The notes: generated by a model not told the origin, from the sequence alone. Positions 7,214-13,803 are shown, numbered from the stretch's first letter. The stretch: DNA of 32,033 nucleotides from CAG-307 sp964524125 (GCA_964524125.1 CAZGBY010000014.1:1-32033), one strand, 5' to 3'. Numbers and translations are program-made.

Positions 7214-7661
7214 TTATAATTTTTCCTTTCTTATCTTTTTGAATATTCATTGGAAATATTGTTGCGATTTTACCATTAGTTCTCATTATTCCAATATTTA
7301 CATTGTCATAGTGGCCAGTTTTCACTTGCCCATCTTTTAATTTGGCGCCTCTAGATACTACTTGTCCTGCTTTCTTTATTTTATTTCTATCCCATTTTTT
7401 AGGAAACCAAGATTGATTTATACCTCTTTGTTTATGTCGACTAATATGCTTTGGAACATTACCAACACGAACTCCATTATTATATTCTTTTACAATATTA
7501 TATTCAATATTGTTTTCATTCATATAATCTATGTTCTCTTGTCCATGGCCTCCACTTATTAAACGATTAGAGTTTTTAGTAAATTCACCTTTTGATGAAT
7601 GTTCTAAAGTCTTATTTGATATTTTTTCTTTACTTCCAAATAACCATTTTATAAAGCCCAT
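7170..7661 (-). CDS. Free-standing EndoU-type nuclease, putative toxin (array unit 2)
   Basis: This 163-residue paralogue of the unit 1 nuclease keeps all key positions: GGHG (His39), VGNVPKH (His72), SWFPKKW and TNGKIATIFP (Lys131). The first 40 codons and the upstream 180 bp are nearly identical to the other units, whereas residues 72-80 (HISRHKQRG here) and 100-118 vary. That pattern suits either gene conversion of the ends or diversifying selection in the middle. It has no secretion signal or carrier domain. The AGGTG ribosome binding site is shared with unit 3. Confidence 0.75.
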   Translation of the reverse strand: MGFIKWLFGSKEKISNKTLEHSSKGEFTKNSNRLISGGHGQENIDYMNENNIEYNIVKEYNNGVRVGNVPKHISRHKQRGINQSWFPKKWDRNKIKKAGQVVSRGAKLKDGQVKTGHYDNVNIGIMRTNGKIATIFPMNIQKDKKGKIINGCKKNKRTYSRKK

Positions 7662-7692
7662 TCATTTTTTCACCTCAATCTATTGTATTATT

Positions 7693-7719
7693 AAGAGTTT
7701 AAGCATATATTAAACTCTT
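7693..7719 (-). promoter_or_regulatory. 5' UTR hairpin, toxin unit 2
   Basis: AAGAGTTTAA (7693-7702) pairs perfectly with TTAAACTCTT (7710-7719) around a 7-nt loop, at the same place relative to the toxin start as in units 1 and 3. Confidence 0.55.
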
Positions 7720-7721
7720 TA

Positions 7722-7756
7722 CAATTGTCTTGTCACTTGACAATTGCATTTTAACA
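7722..7756 (-). promoter_or_regulatory. Promoter and operator of toxin unit 2
   Basis: An extended -10 TGTTAAAAT (7748-7756, minus strand) is followed by the inverted repeat CAATTGTC (7722-7729)/GACAATTG (7739-7746). The two upstream TATCTTAGATA sites of the other units are each one or two bases off here (CATCTTAGATA and TTTCTTAGATA, about 7786-7828), so this copy may be regulated differently. Confidence 0.55.
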
Positions 7757-7879
7757 CAATAATTTTAATGAAAAAGTATGGTTGCCATCTTAGATACCAT
7801 TTAAATATAAAGTTTCTTTCTTAGATACCAATTAAATAAAATATTACTATTTATTAAAATTACAATTATTATAATTATT

Positions 7880-8041
7880 TTAAATAATATAATCATCAGG
7901 AAATAGTTCTATCTCATCTTCACCATATTTTTTATATACCATTTTATATTCTGAATTTTCTTTGAAATTAAAATAAATTCTATAATACTAAATAAAAAAT
8001 GTAATAATGATAATATACTTATAAAACATCATTTTTACATC
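7880..8041 (-). pseudogene. C-terminal remnant of a second XRE-membrane protein gene
   Basis: The sequence matches the last 50 or so codons and stop of the gene at 5373-6395 (ending KKYGEDEIELFPDDYII), with a small frame-disrupting deletion near 7955-7965. At ACATC (8037-8041) it switches to sequence matching 6435-6455, upstream of the intact gene. The missing part equals about 900 bp, lying between ACATC at 5533-5537 and ACATC at 6435-6439 of the intact locus. The gene-free stretch 7662-8101 therefore holds toxin 2's control region, this remnant and the nested repeat. Confidence 0.8.
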
Positions 8042-8056
8042 TTATAATATAATTTT

Positions 8057-8095
8057 AAAGAAATAAGTCAAGTGACAATCTTTTTTTATTTCTTT
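8057..8095. promoter_or_regulatory. Nested inverted repeat with TGTCACTTGAC core (array unit 3)
   Basis: AAAGAAATAA (8057-8066) and TTATTTCTTT (8086-8095) enclose GTCAAGTGACAA (8067-8078). It lies between Ib of unit 3 and the deleted XRE gene, where the intact unit 2 has the same element. Confidence 0.55.
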
Positions 8096-8101
8096 ATTAA
8101 T

Positions 8102-8419
8102 TTATGACAAATTAATTTTGGCATATTCAATACTCACAAAGCAATCAACACCTGTTCTTTTGGCATTTCGTTCCATACATTCAACAAGTTCTTTTGATTT
8201 AAAGTGTTCACTTAAATAATCAAAAATAGAACTCATGTAAAATATATCATTGGCATTGATTTTATCTAAATACTTCATAGTTTCATTTAAGTCAATAGAT
8301 AATATTGTAAAACTTTCTTTCCAAAAATACTCAGATTCGAAATCGTTTTGTGGATCAGCTTTATCATATCTATTTATTAATTCTTTTAGTTTTTTTCGAT
8401 CATGGATTTCACTTCCCAT
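8102..8419 (-). CDS. Putative immunity protein Ib (array unit 3, shifted start)
   Basis: The 105-residue reading frame carries FYMSSIFDYLSEHFKSKELVECMERN, KRTGVDC and a terminal YAKINLS. Compared with Ib of unit 2 it has lost one base just after the original ATG, so that ATG now runs into a stop within five codons. The frame can be entered only from an ATG 15 bases further upstream (MGSEIHDRKK), which overlaps the old ribosome binding site and has only a weak GAAG in front. The protein could still be made, at a reduced level. It sits 80 nt after Ia of unit 3. Confidence 0.55.
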   Translation of the reverse strand: MGSEIHDRKKLKELINRYDKADPQNDFESEYFWKESFTILSIDLNETMKYLDKINANDIFYMSSIFDYLSEHFKSKELVECMERNAKRTGVDCFVSIEYAKINLS

Positions 8420-8498
8420 ACTTAGTCTTCAAAATATTCTACATATAAAAATTAAATTCTCCTAAATATAAAAACATATTTATAATAATACAATTTTA

Positions 8499-8804
8499 TT
8501 AATAATTTAATGCATCTTTAGCATATTTAATATCCATAGAACAATCCACACCAGTTCTTTTAGCATTTCTTTCCATACAATCAATTAATTCTTTTGACTT
8601 AAAGTGTTCACTTAACTCTTCGAACAATTCTGAAATCCAATATAATTCCTCAGATGAACACGAATCTAAAAATTCAATACTTTCATCTAAATTTATTTTA
8701 AATATTTCTAATAATTTTTCTTGATTTTGACTTGCAGGAATATCAAGTTGAGGATCCATTTCATTTCTTTCTTGAATTAGTTCTTTTATTTTTTTTACGT
8801 CCAT
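8499..8804 (-). CDS. Putative EndoU immunity protein Ia (array unit 3)
   Basis: The 101-residue protein (MDVKKIKELIQERNEMDPQ...) carries LYWISELFEELSEHFKSKELIDCMERN, KRTGVDCS and YAKDALNY. It overlaps the EndoU gene by 44 nt, with AAAGGA in front of its ATG. The middle (IEFLDSCSSEE) differs from the unit 2 Ia, in parallel with differences between the two nucleases, as expected for matched toxin-immunity specificities. Confidence 0.7.
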   Translation of the reverse strand: MDVKKIKELIQERNEMDPQLDIPASQNQEKLLEIFKINLDESIEFLDSCSSEELYWISELFEELSEHFKSKELIDCMERNAKRTGVDCSMDIKYAKDALNY

Positions 8805-9252
8805 TTATAATTTTTCCTTTCTTATCTTTTTGAATATTCATTGGAAAAATTGTTGCAATTTTTCCATTAGTTCTCATTATACCAATATTTACATTGTCAT
8901 AATGGCCCACTTTAACGACACCATCTGGTTTCTTTTCACCTCGTGAAACTACCTGTCCAGCATGTTTAATTTTTTTTCGATCCCAATTTTTAGGAAACCA
9001 TGATTGGTTTGTTCCTGATGTTTTAGCCTTTTTATAATGATTAGGAACATTACCAACTCGAACACCATTTATATATTCTTTTACAATATTATATTCAACA
9101 TTATTTTTGTCTAAATAATCTATGTTCTCTTGTCCATGACCTCCACTTTTTAAACGATTAGAATTTTTAGTAAATTCACCTTTTGATGAATGTTCTAAAG
9201 TCTTATTTGATATTTTTTCTTTACTTCCAAATAACCATTTTATAAAGCCCAT
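8761..9252 (-). CDS. Free-standing EndoU-type nuclease, putative toxin (array unit 3)
   Basis: This is the first gene of the array in the direction of transcription (163 aa). It keeps His39 (GGHG), His72 (VGNVPNH), SWFPKNW and TNGKIATIFP with Lys131. It is the most different of the three nucleases in residues 46-52, 72-80 and 104-116, yet is nearly identical to unit 2 in the first 35 and last 30 residues. The ATG is preceded by AGGTG. No leader, carrier or membrane segment is present. Its upstream control region is homologous to the other units up to about 9428, where the array ends. Confidence 0.75.
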   Translation of the reverse strand: MGFIKWLFGSKEKISNKTLEHSSKGEFTKNSNRLKSGGHGQENIDYLDKNNVEYNIVKEYINGVRVGNVPNHYKKAKTSGTNQSWFPKNWDRKKIKHAGQVVSRGEKKPDGVVKVGHYDNVNIGIMRTNGKIATIFPMNIQKDKKGKIINGRKKNKRTNSRKK

Positions 9253-9283
9253 TCATTTTTTCACCTCAATCTATTGTATTATT

Positions 9284-9310
9284 AAGAGTTTAAGCATATA
9301 TTAAACTCTT
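9284..9310 (-). promoter_or_regulatory. 5' UTR hairpin, toxin unit 3
   Basis: AAGAGTTTAA (9284-9293) and TTAAACTCTT (9301-9310) form a perfect 10-bp stem upstream of the toxin start, the same as in unit 2. Confidence 0.55.
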
Positions 9311-9312
9311 TA

Positions 9313-9347
9313 CAATTGTCTTGTCACTTGACAATTGCATTTTAACA
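9313..9347 (-). promoter_or_regulatory. Promoter and operator of toxin unit 3
   Basis: An extended -10 TGTTAAAAT (9339-9347) is followed by CAATTGTC (9313-9320)/GACAATTG (9330-9337). This is identical in layout to units 1 and 2. Confidence 0.6.
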
Positions 9348-9376
9348 CAATAATTTTAATGAAAAAGTATGGTTGC

Positions 9377-9418
9377 TATCTTAGATACCAATTTAATATA
9401 AAGTTTCTATCTTAGATA
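9377..9418. repeat. Paired TATCTTAGATA palindromes upstream of toxin unit 3
   Basis: Perfect 11-bp palindromes at 9377-9387 and 9408-9418 are 31 bp apart, as in unit 1. Homology between units ends just beyond the second one (about 9428). The remaining gap to the permease stop at 9474 shows nothing else. Confidence 0.6.
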
Positions 9419-9473
9419 CCAATTAAATATTAATACATTATTTCAAGACTTTCTTTAATATGATAAATTACTA

Positions 9474-10403
9474 TTATTTACTATTTTCATAACCACCTAA
9501 TTTATGCTTATTAAATTTAACATTAATCATAATATAAATACCAATTAATAAAACAGTAGTTAAAGTGATTACTATAAAACTCATACTATTTGTTACATTA
9601 TTACCAAATACTATAAGTTTTAAATCAAAAGCTTCTTTTATACCACTTATCATATCAATTCCATAAACATCTGACATTTCTTTACAAACACCATTTAAAT
9701 ATTGATTATGTATCATTGAAGTACCATAAGTTCCAGGTAGTATCATTAATATTTTTTGAATAGCTGTTGAAAACTGTGCTATAGGCATATAAGCTCCGCA
9801 AATGAATCCATAAGTACAACTTACAGTTGTACCTACCGCAGACATTTGTCCTTGAGTTTTTAAGAAAAAGTTAATTATTGATGAAAGTGCAGTACCAAAT
9901 AAAGTTAATATTAAAACTTCTAGAATAATTAATATAACATCTAAGAAAGATAAATACCAACCTACAAAAGCTAAATATATAAATCCTATAATCATTGCAA
10001 TATAACATATTATTAAAGTTACAATACAAGAAGATATAAAATATCCTAGTGATAATATATGATTTTTAACAGGTGTTACATTAAAATCTTTAATTATATT
10101 TTGATGTTTATCTTGTATCATAAGTAAATTAGAACAAAAAGAAATTGTAACACAACATACTGCAAGTAAACTTGAAAATAACCATCCACCTACAAATCCA
10201 TTTATTAATTTATCGTCTATTGTTATACCTTCTGGTAATGCGTCTAAGATAGAACCTTCATATATTTTTGCTAAGAAAGTAACATATAATAAGATTAATA
10301 TTAAAGGAGTTATCATAGAAGATATAAACATACCTTTATCTTTAAAAAATAATTTAACATTTCTTTTAACTAAATAAATAAGTGTTTTCATTTTATTCAC
10401 CAC
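9474..10403 (-). CDS. ABC-2 type transporter permease
   Basis: The 309-residue protein starts with a short cytoplasmic stretch (LIYLVKRNVKLFFKDKG) and TM1 near 28-48. A large loop with IYEGSILDALPEGITIDDK and a cluster of five more hydrophobic segments between about 90 and 295 follow. This is the layout of DrrB/ABC-2 exporter permeases, which move drugs, lipids or peptides outward with an ATPase subunit. Its start overlaps the end of the ATPase gene by 11 nt, so the two form a pair. It lies directly upstream of the EndoU array, but the gap contains the toxin promoter and no shared control is evident. The substrate is unknown. Confidence 0.88.
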   Translation of the reverse strand: MVNKMKTLIYLVKRNVKLFFKDKGMFISSMITPLILILLYVTFLAKIYEGSILDALPEGITIDDKLINGFVGGWLFSSLLAVCCVTISFCSNLLMIQDKHQNIIKDFNVTPVKNHILSLGYFISSCIVTLIICYIAMIIGFIYLAFVGWYLSFLDVILIILEVLILTLFGTALSSIINFFLKTQGQMSAVGTTVSCTYGFICGAYMPIAQFSTAIQKILMILPGTYGTSMIHNQYLNGVCKEMSDVYGIDMISGIKEAFDLKLIVFGNNVTNSMSFIVITLTTVLLIGIYIMINVKFNKHKLGGYENSK

Positions 10404-11295
10404 CTAAAGATGTACCAGTTACATTTAAAAATACATCATCCATTGTACCTTTAATAACTTCAAAATCATCAAATAATTCTTGATTATTTAACATAATATC
10501 CTTAACTTTAGAAACATCATCTATTTTTAATTTATAACCATTATTAATAGGAATATAAGGCAATTTGAGTTTCTTAATACCTTCTTCTTTTTTATTATAA
10601 ATATTTAAATAATCATATGCATAATTATTTTTTAGTTTATATGGAGAACCACTACATACAATATGACCCTTATCTAAAATTACAACATAATCAGCACCTT
10701 CAACTTCTTCCATATAATGAGTAGTTAAAAATATTGTTAAATTAGTATCACGTCTCATTTTATGAAGATTTTCCCAAACTAGTTTTCTAGTATGTGGATC
10801 TAGACCTGTCGTTGGTTCATCTAATATTAAAATTTTAGGATTATGAATTAATGCACGTACTATATCTACTCTTCTTTTTTGACCTCCTGATAATGATTTT
10901 AAGTTTTTATTTAAAATATCATTAAGTAAAAATAAATCTGATAGATAATTTAATCTTTCATTAAATTTATCACCATATATATTATATAATGAGGCTCTAT
11001 ATCTTAAATTATCAATAACTGTAAGTTCTTTATCTAAGTATGATTCTTGAAATACAACTCCAATTTTAGTTGCGATTGAGTTTCTACTTTTGATATTTTC
11101 ATTATCAATGATAACAGTACCACTATCAAATGATAATTGCCCACACATAATTGATATAGTTGTACTTTTACCTGCACCATTTATACCTAAAAATGAAAAG
11201 AATTCTCCTTCTTTTACTTTAAATGATAAATTTGATACGGCTTTTATATCTTTATATGATTTAGATAAATTTGATATTTCTATAATATTTGACAT
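10393..11295 (-). CDS. ABC transporter ATP-binding protein (DrrA/CcmA-like exporter type)
   Basis: The 300-residue nucleotide-binding subunit has Walker A GINGAGKST (residues 37-45), a Q-loop at Gln83, the signature LSGGQKRR (135-142), Walker B ILILDEP (155-161) and H-loop His193. The C-terminal 80 residues, including a MDDVFLNVTG motif, are typical of DrrA-like exporters. It partners with the overlapping permease. The ATG has a strong GGGAGGT site, and a TATAAT-like -10 lies at 11322-11327. The upstream gap, 11296-11660, holds a terminator and a decayed gene. Confidence 0.93.
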   Translation of the reverse strand: MSNIIEISNLSKSYKDIKAVSNLSFKVKEGEFFSFLGINGAGKSTTISIMCGQLSFDSGTVIIDNENIKSRNSIATKIGVVFQESYLDKELTVIDNLRYRASLYNIYGDKFNERLNYLSDLFLLNDILNKNLKSLSGGQKRRVDIVRALIHNPKILILDEPTTGLDPHTRKLVWENLHKMRRDTNLTIFLTTHYMEEVEGADYVVILDKGHIVCSGSPYKLKNNYAYDYLNIYNKKEEGIKKLKLPYIPINNGYKLKIDDVSKVKDIMLNNQELFDDFEVIKGTMDDVFLNVTGTSLGGE

Positions 11296-11370
11296 AAATT
11301 ACTTACCTCCCTTATATTTATATTATAAACCCATTTTTTTAATTTTGTTATATATTTTTTATAAAACATT

Positions 11371-11400
11371 AAAATACTTCTAGCGAACACTAGAAGTATC
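11371..11400 (-). terminator. Hairpin terminator duplicated at 19126-19154
   Basis: ACTTCTAG (11375-11382) and CTAGAAGT (11390-11397) form an 8-bp stem with a 6-nt loop, followed on the minus strand by ATTTTAATGTTTT. Identical sequence lies at 19126-19154. It separates the zinc-ribbon/Phd transcript from the ABC exporter genes. Confidence 0.6.
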
Positions 11401-11645
11401 AATATTATTTAATATTATTTTTTCATAATTTATAATATATAACAAATATTTAAAGTATTATTAATAATAGAAAAACTATTATAAAAATAACCAACATTAT
11501 GTTAGTAAATCAAATTATTTATTTTACTTTAAATACTAATTTTTATATGAGTAAATTCTTAATTATTAATATCTTTACAATTAACTATAAAACCTTATTA
11601 CAACTAATATTATTAATTTAAACAATAATAACTCTAAATATTTAA
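11401..11645 (-). pseudogene. Decayed copy of the unknown gene at 19159-19551 (3' part)
   Basis: From the hairpin inward about 55 bp align with the 3' end of the gene at 19159-19551, including a run of 24 identical bases ending AAATATTTAAAGT. Codons corresponding to its C-terminal NICYIL are recognisable before stops interrupt the frame. Further upstream only scattered similarity (for example GAGTAAATTCTT) can be followed. The rest of this gene-poor stretch is plain A/T-rich sequence. Confidence 0.4.
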
Positions 11646-11660
11646 AAAATCTAAAAAATT

Positions 11661-12002
11661 TTAATAATTAAAATTTGGAACTATCTTATAATTAATATTA
11701 ACGCACTCTAAAGCACTCTTTTTTTGTAATATATCTTCAGCAAATCCTTCAAAAGTATAGTTTCCAATACACAATTTTCTTTTTCCTTCAATATAATTAA
11801 AACCAAAAATCTTTGAAAATATTCTTGTTTGCTCTAATGTGTATTCATTATCTAAAATAGTTATCTTATATTTTTTATTATCTAATTTTATAGGTTCTGT
11901 ATATGTTGTCACAACCTCATAATCACATTTTTCACATTTAACTATATTATTTCTTCCATCAACAAAAACGTTTATTTTTGAATTACACTTTGGACATTTC
12001 AT
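11661..12002 (-). CDS. Small zinc-ribbon protein of unknown function
   Basis: The 113-residue protein begins with a zinc ribbon, CPKC (residues 3-6) and CEKC (23-26), a four-cysteine metal site found in many RNA- or DNA-contacting proteins. The rest (residues 40-113, with YTLEQTRIFSKIFGFNYIEGKRKL) is not recognised. It has a strong AGGAGG site 7 nt before ATG that lies within the last codons of the preceding antitoxin gene. The two genes are therefore translationally linked, and this protein occupies the position where a toxin normally follows a Phd-type antitoxin. No similarity to RelE or Doc folds is apparent by eye. Confidence 0.75.
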   Translation of the reverse strand: MKCPKCNSKINVFVDGRNNIVKCEKCDYEVVTTYTEPIKLDNKKYKITILDNEYTLEQTRIFSKIFGFNYIEGKRKLCIGNYTFEGFAEDILQKKSALECVNINYKIVPNFNY

Positions 12003-12004
12003 TT

Positions 12005-12269
12005 TTAATTCCTCCTAATTAAATTGGTAAGATAATCAGCAAATTCCTCTATAGAATATTCTTTTCTACCATTTAACTTATCTTCTTCAACAGCAAGTAA
12101 TTCTTCTCTTAATTTCAACATTTTTACGGCGATTATATGTTTCTAAATCCATTACGACTAAATCACCTTCACCATTTTTAGTCAAGAATACTGGTTCTAA
12201 AGTTTTCTTACAAAAATCAGCAATTTCATTGTAATTTTGTCTAATCGCTGCAGACGGACGTATATTCAT
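12005..12269 (-). pseudogene. Phd/YefM-family antitoxin with a single-base frameshift
   Basis: The first part reads MNIRPSAAIRQNYNEI...VFLTKNGEGDLVVMDLETYNRR, the N-terminal DNA-binding fold of Phd/YefM antitoxins. At a run of five T (12121-12125, plus strand) the frame breaks: as sequenced it stops at 12087 after 60 residues. One base fewer gives a normal C-terminal half, KMLKLREELLAVEEDKL...IEEFADYL, ending at 12005. The N-terminal half binds operator DNA in this family, while the C-terminal half neutralises the toxin. It has an AGGAGGTG site and its own promoter. It could be a recent mutation, a phase-variable tract or a sequencing error. Confidence 0.8.
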
Positions 12270-12312
12270 CGAAAAAACACCTCCTAAAATTATATACTAA
12301 AATTATATTATT

Positions 12313-12341
12313 ACTATAACCATATAACACAATTTAGTCAA
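12313..12341 (-). promoter_or_regulatory. Promoter of the Phd/zinc-ribbon pair
   Basis: On the minus strand -35 TTGACT (12336-12341) and -10 TATAGT (12313-12318) are separated by 17 nt, followed by a 5' leader of about 35 nt with AGGAGGTG. Confidence 0.55.
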
Positions 12342-12355
12342 TTAAATTTCAATAT

Positions 12356-12614
12356 TCAATAGTTTTTTGTAGCATTTCTTTCCATACATTCAATAAATTC
12401 TTTAGATTTAAAGGGTTTACTTAAATCATCAAATATAGAACTAATATAAAATATATCTTCCAAACTAATAGAATCTAAGTATTTTATAGTTTCATCTAAA
12501 TTAAAAGATACAATCTTATAACTTTGTGCTAAAATAATATTCAAAATCATAATAATTTTCCAGATTAGTTTTAGAATATCTATCTATAAGACTTCTTAGT
12601 TTATCTTCTTGCAT
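12356..12614 (-). pseudogene. Broken Ib immunity-family gene, isolated from the array
   Basis: Translation from an ATG at 12614 gives MQEDKLRSLIDRYSKTN, matching the start of Ib proteins. After a frameshift near 12525-12540 the family middle follows (FNLDETIKYLDSISLEDIFYISSIFDDLS, KEFIECMERNA), and the reading ends before the conserved KRTGVDCS and YAK tail. No EndoU gene lies next to it. It shows that Ib-type genes once extended about 3 kb beyond the present array. Confidence 0.75.
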
Positions 12615-12667
12615 AAATACTTTTCTTCTTCCTAGATTAATAAATTATCATAATAATCTTATATAAA

Positions 12668-13792
12668 TTAAATATTATAAAAACTTTCTTGTTCTAACCA
12701 AATATGCTTTTCAATCATATACTCAATAACATCATAATATTGTTTTAAATTAGGTTTATTTAATAAGGATTTCAACTTATCTATATATTTATTATCATCA
12801 AAAGTTTGAGCATATCTAATATTTGATTTTAAAGTTTCTAAGTCCATTTTTATAGTCTTAATATCAATATCCAATGTTTCAATTAAATTATTTAAAATTG
12901 TATAACCACCAAAATCAATATCCCCAAAATGATAAAATTCATTACAAACTTTTTTTAATTTAAATAATACATTCATTTGACTTCTTGTAGAAAAGCCACC
13001 TAAATATACTATAAGGCCTTTCCCTTGAAAATCATAAAACGTTGTTAAATTTTCTATTGTTGTAACTGAAGAAATATTTTCAAATTTAATTTTATCAATA
13101 TCATTTATAGGAATACCAATAGACGAATTTAATTTAGTTAAATTAATAGTTTCCTCATTTAAATACACTATACCTTCACCTTTAATATAAAGATATTGGG
13201 GTAAACTAATAATTCCTTTTTCTTTAAAAGAATCTTCTAAACCATATATCGAATTAATTGTAGATTTTAAATGAGAAAGTTTTTTCGAATCGTTATAAAG
13301 ATAATTACTTGCATTTCTTATAAAAATATCATTCTTTAAATTTTCCATATAATGAACAGCTTTTATAGAATCTATATAATCATCATTTAAATATGTTTTA
13401 ATTCCTTTTCCTTCTTCTAATTTCTTTTCAATATTATTTTTAAATTTAACAATGACATCATCATTATATTTAGATAATTCATTTAAAAGTCTTTTCCTAA
13501 AAGAAGATACATCTTCCTCAAAATTAAGTTCTTCTTTTATAGATTCTACTTTATCAATATTCAATATAATAGAATCTATAACTGTATCATGAGGAATCTT
13601 TTTAACACTTATAAAATCCTTTTTTAAAAGCCTATCAATAGCCTCATCATATCCCGATACATCTAAAAAATATTTACTATATTTTTCTTTAGTTAATTTT
13701 AATTTTATTTTCTTTTTAAAATTAGAAGAATTTGCATCACGTTTTTCATAGATATTTATTAAATCATTTAGTATTGTTTCATCATAACTCAT
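12668..13792 (-). CDS. jetD: JetD, TOPRIM nuclease subunit of Wadjet
   Basis: The 374-residue protein has a variable helical N-terminal half and a C-terminal TOPRIM domain: ENLTTF (Glu247) and FGDIDFGG (Asp291, Asp293). These are the metal-binding acidic residues that in JetD and topoisomerase VI-type TOPRIM folds catalyse DNA cleavage. In Wadjet the JetABC SMC-like motor extrudes small circular DNA and JetD cuts it, restricting plasmids. It is the last gene of jetABCD, 11 nt after jetC. The length and domain order agree with DUF3322/DUF2220-type JetD. Confidence 0.88.
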   Translation of the reverse strand: MSYDETILNDLINIYEKRDANSSNFKKKIKLKLTKEKYSKYFLDVSGYDEAIDRLLKKDFISVKKIPHDTVIDSIILNIDKVESIKEELNFEEDVSSFRKRLLNELSKYNDDVIVKFKNNIEKKLEEGKGIKTYLNDDYIDSIKAVHYMENLKNDIFIRNASNYLYNDSKKLSHLKSTINSIYGLEDSFKEKGIISLPQYLYIKGEGIVYLNEETINLTKLNSSIGIPINDIDKIKFENISSVTTIENLTTFYDFQGKGLIVYLGGFSTRSQMNVLFKLKKVCNEFYHFGDIDFGGYTILNNLIETLDIDIKTIKMDLETLKSNIRYAQTFDDNKYIDKLKSLLNKPNLKQYYDVIEYMIEKHIWLEQESFYNI

Positions 13793-13803
13793 ATTATTAC
13801 CAC

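Noticed and set aside
3970..9347. The inverted TGTCACTTGAC copies as terminal repeats of a mobile cassette
   Set aside because: No target-site duplication or transposase is visible, the copies lie inside larger and different inverted repeats at regulatory positions, and tandem duplication of a gene unit explains their number.
9474..11295. The ABC exporter as a dedicated secretion system for the EndoU proteins
   Set aside because: The EndoU proteins lack a double-glycine or other leader, the exporter has no peptidase domain, and the toxin promoter separates the transcription units; proximity alone is not enough.
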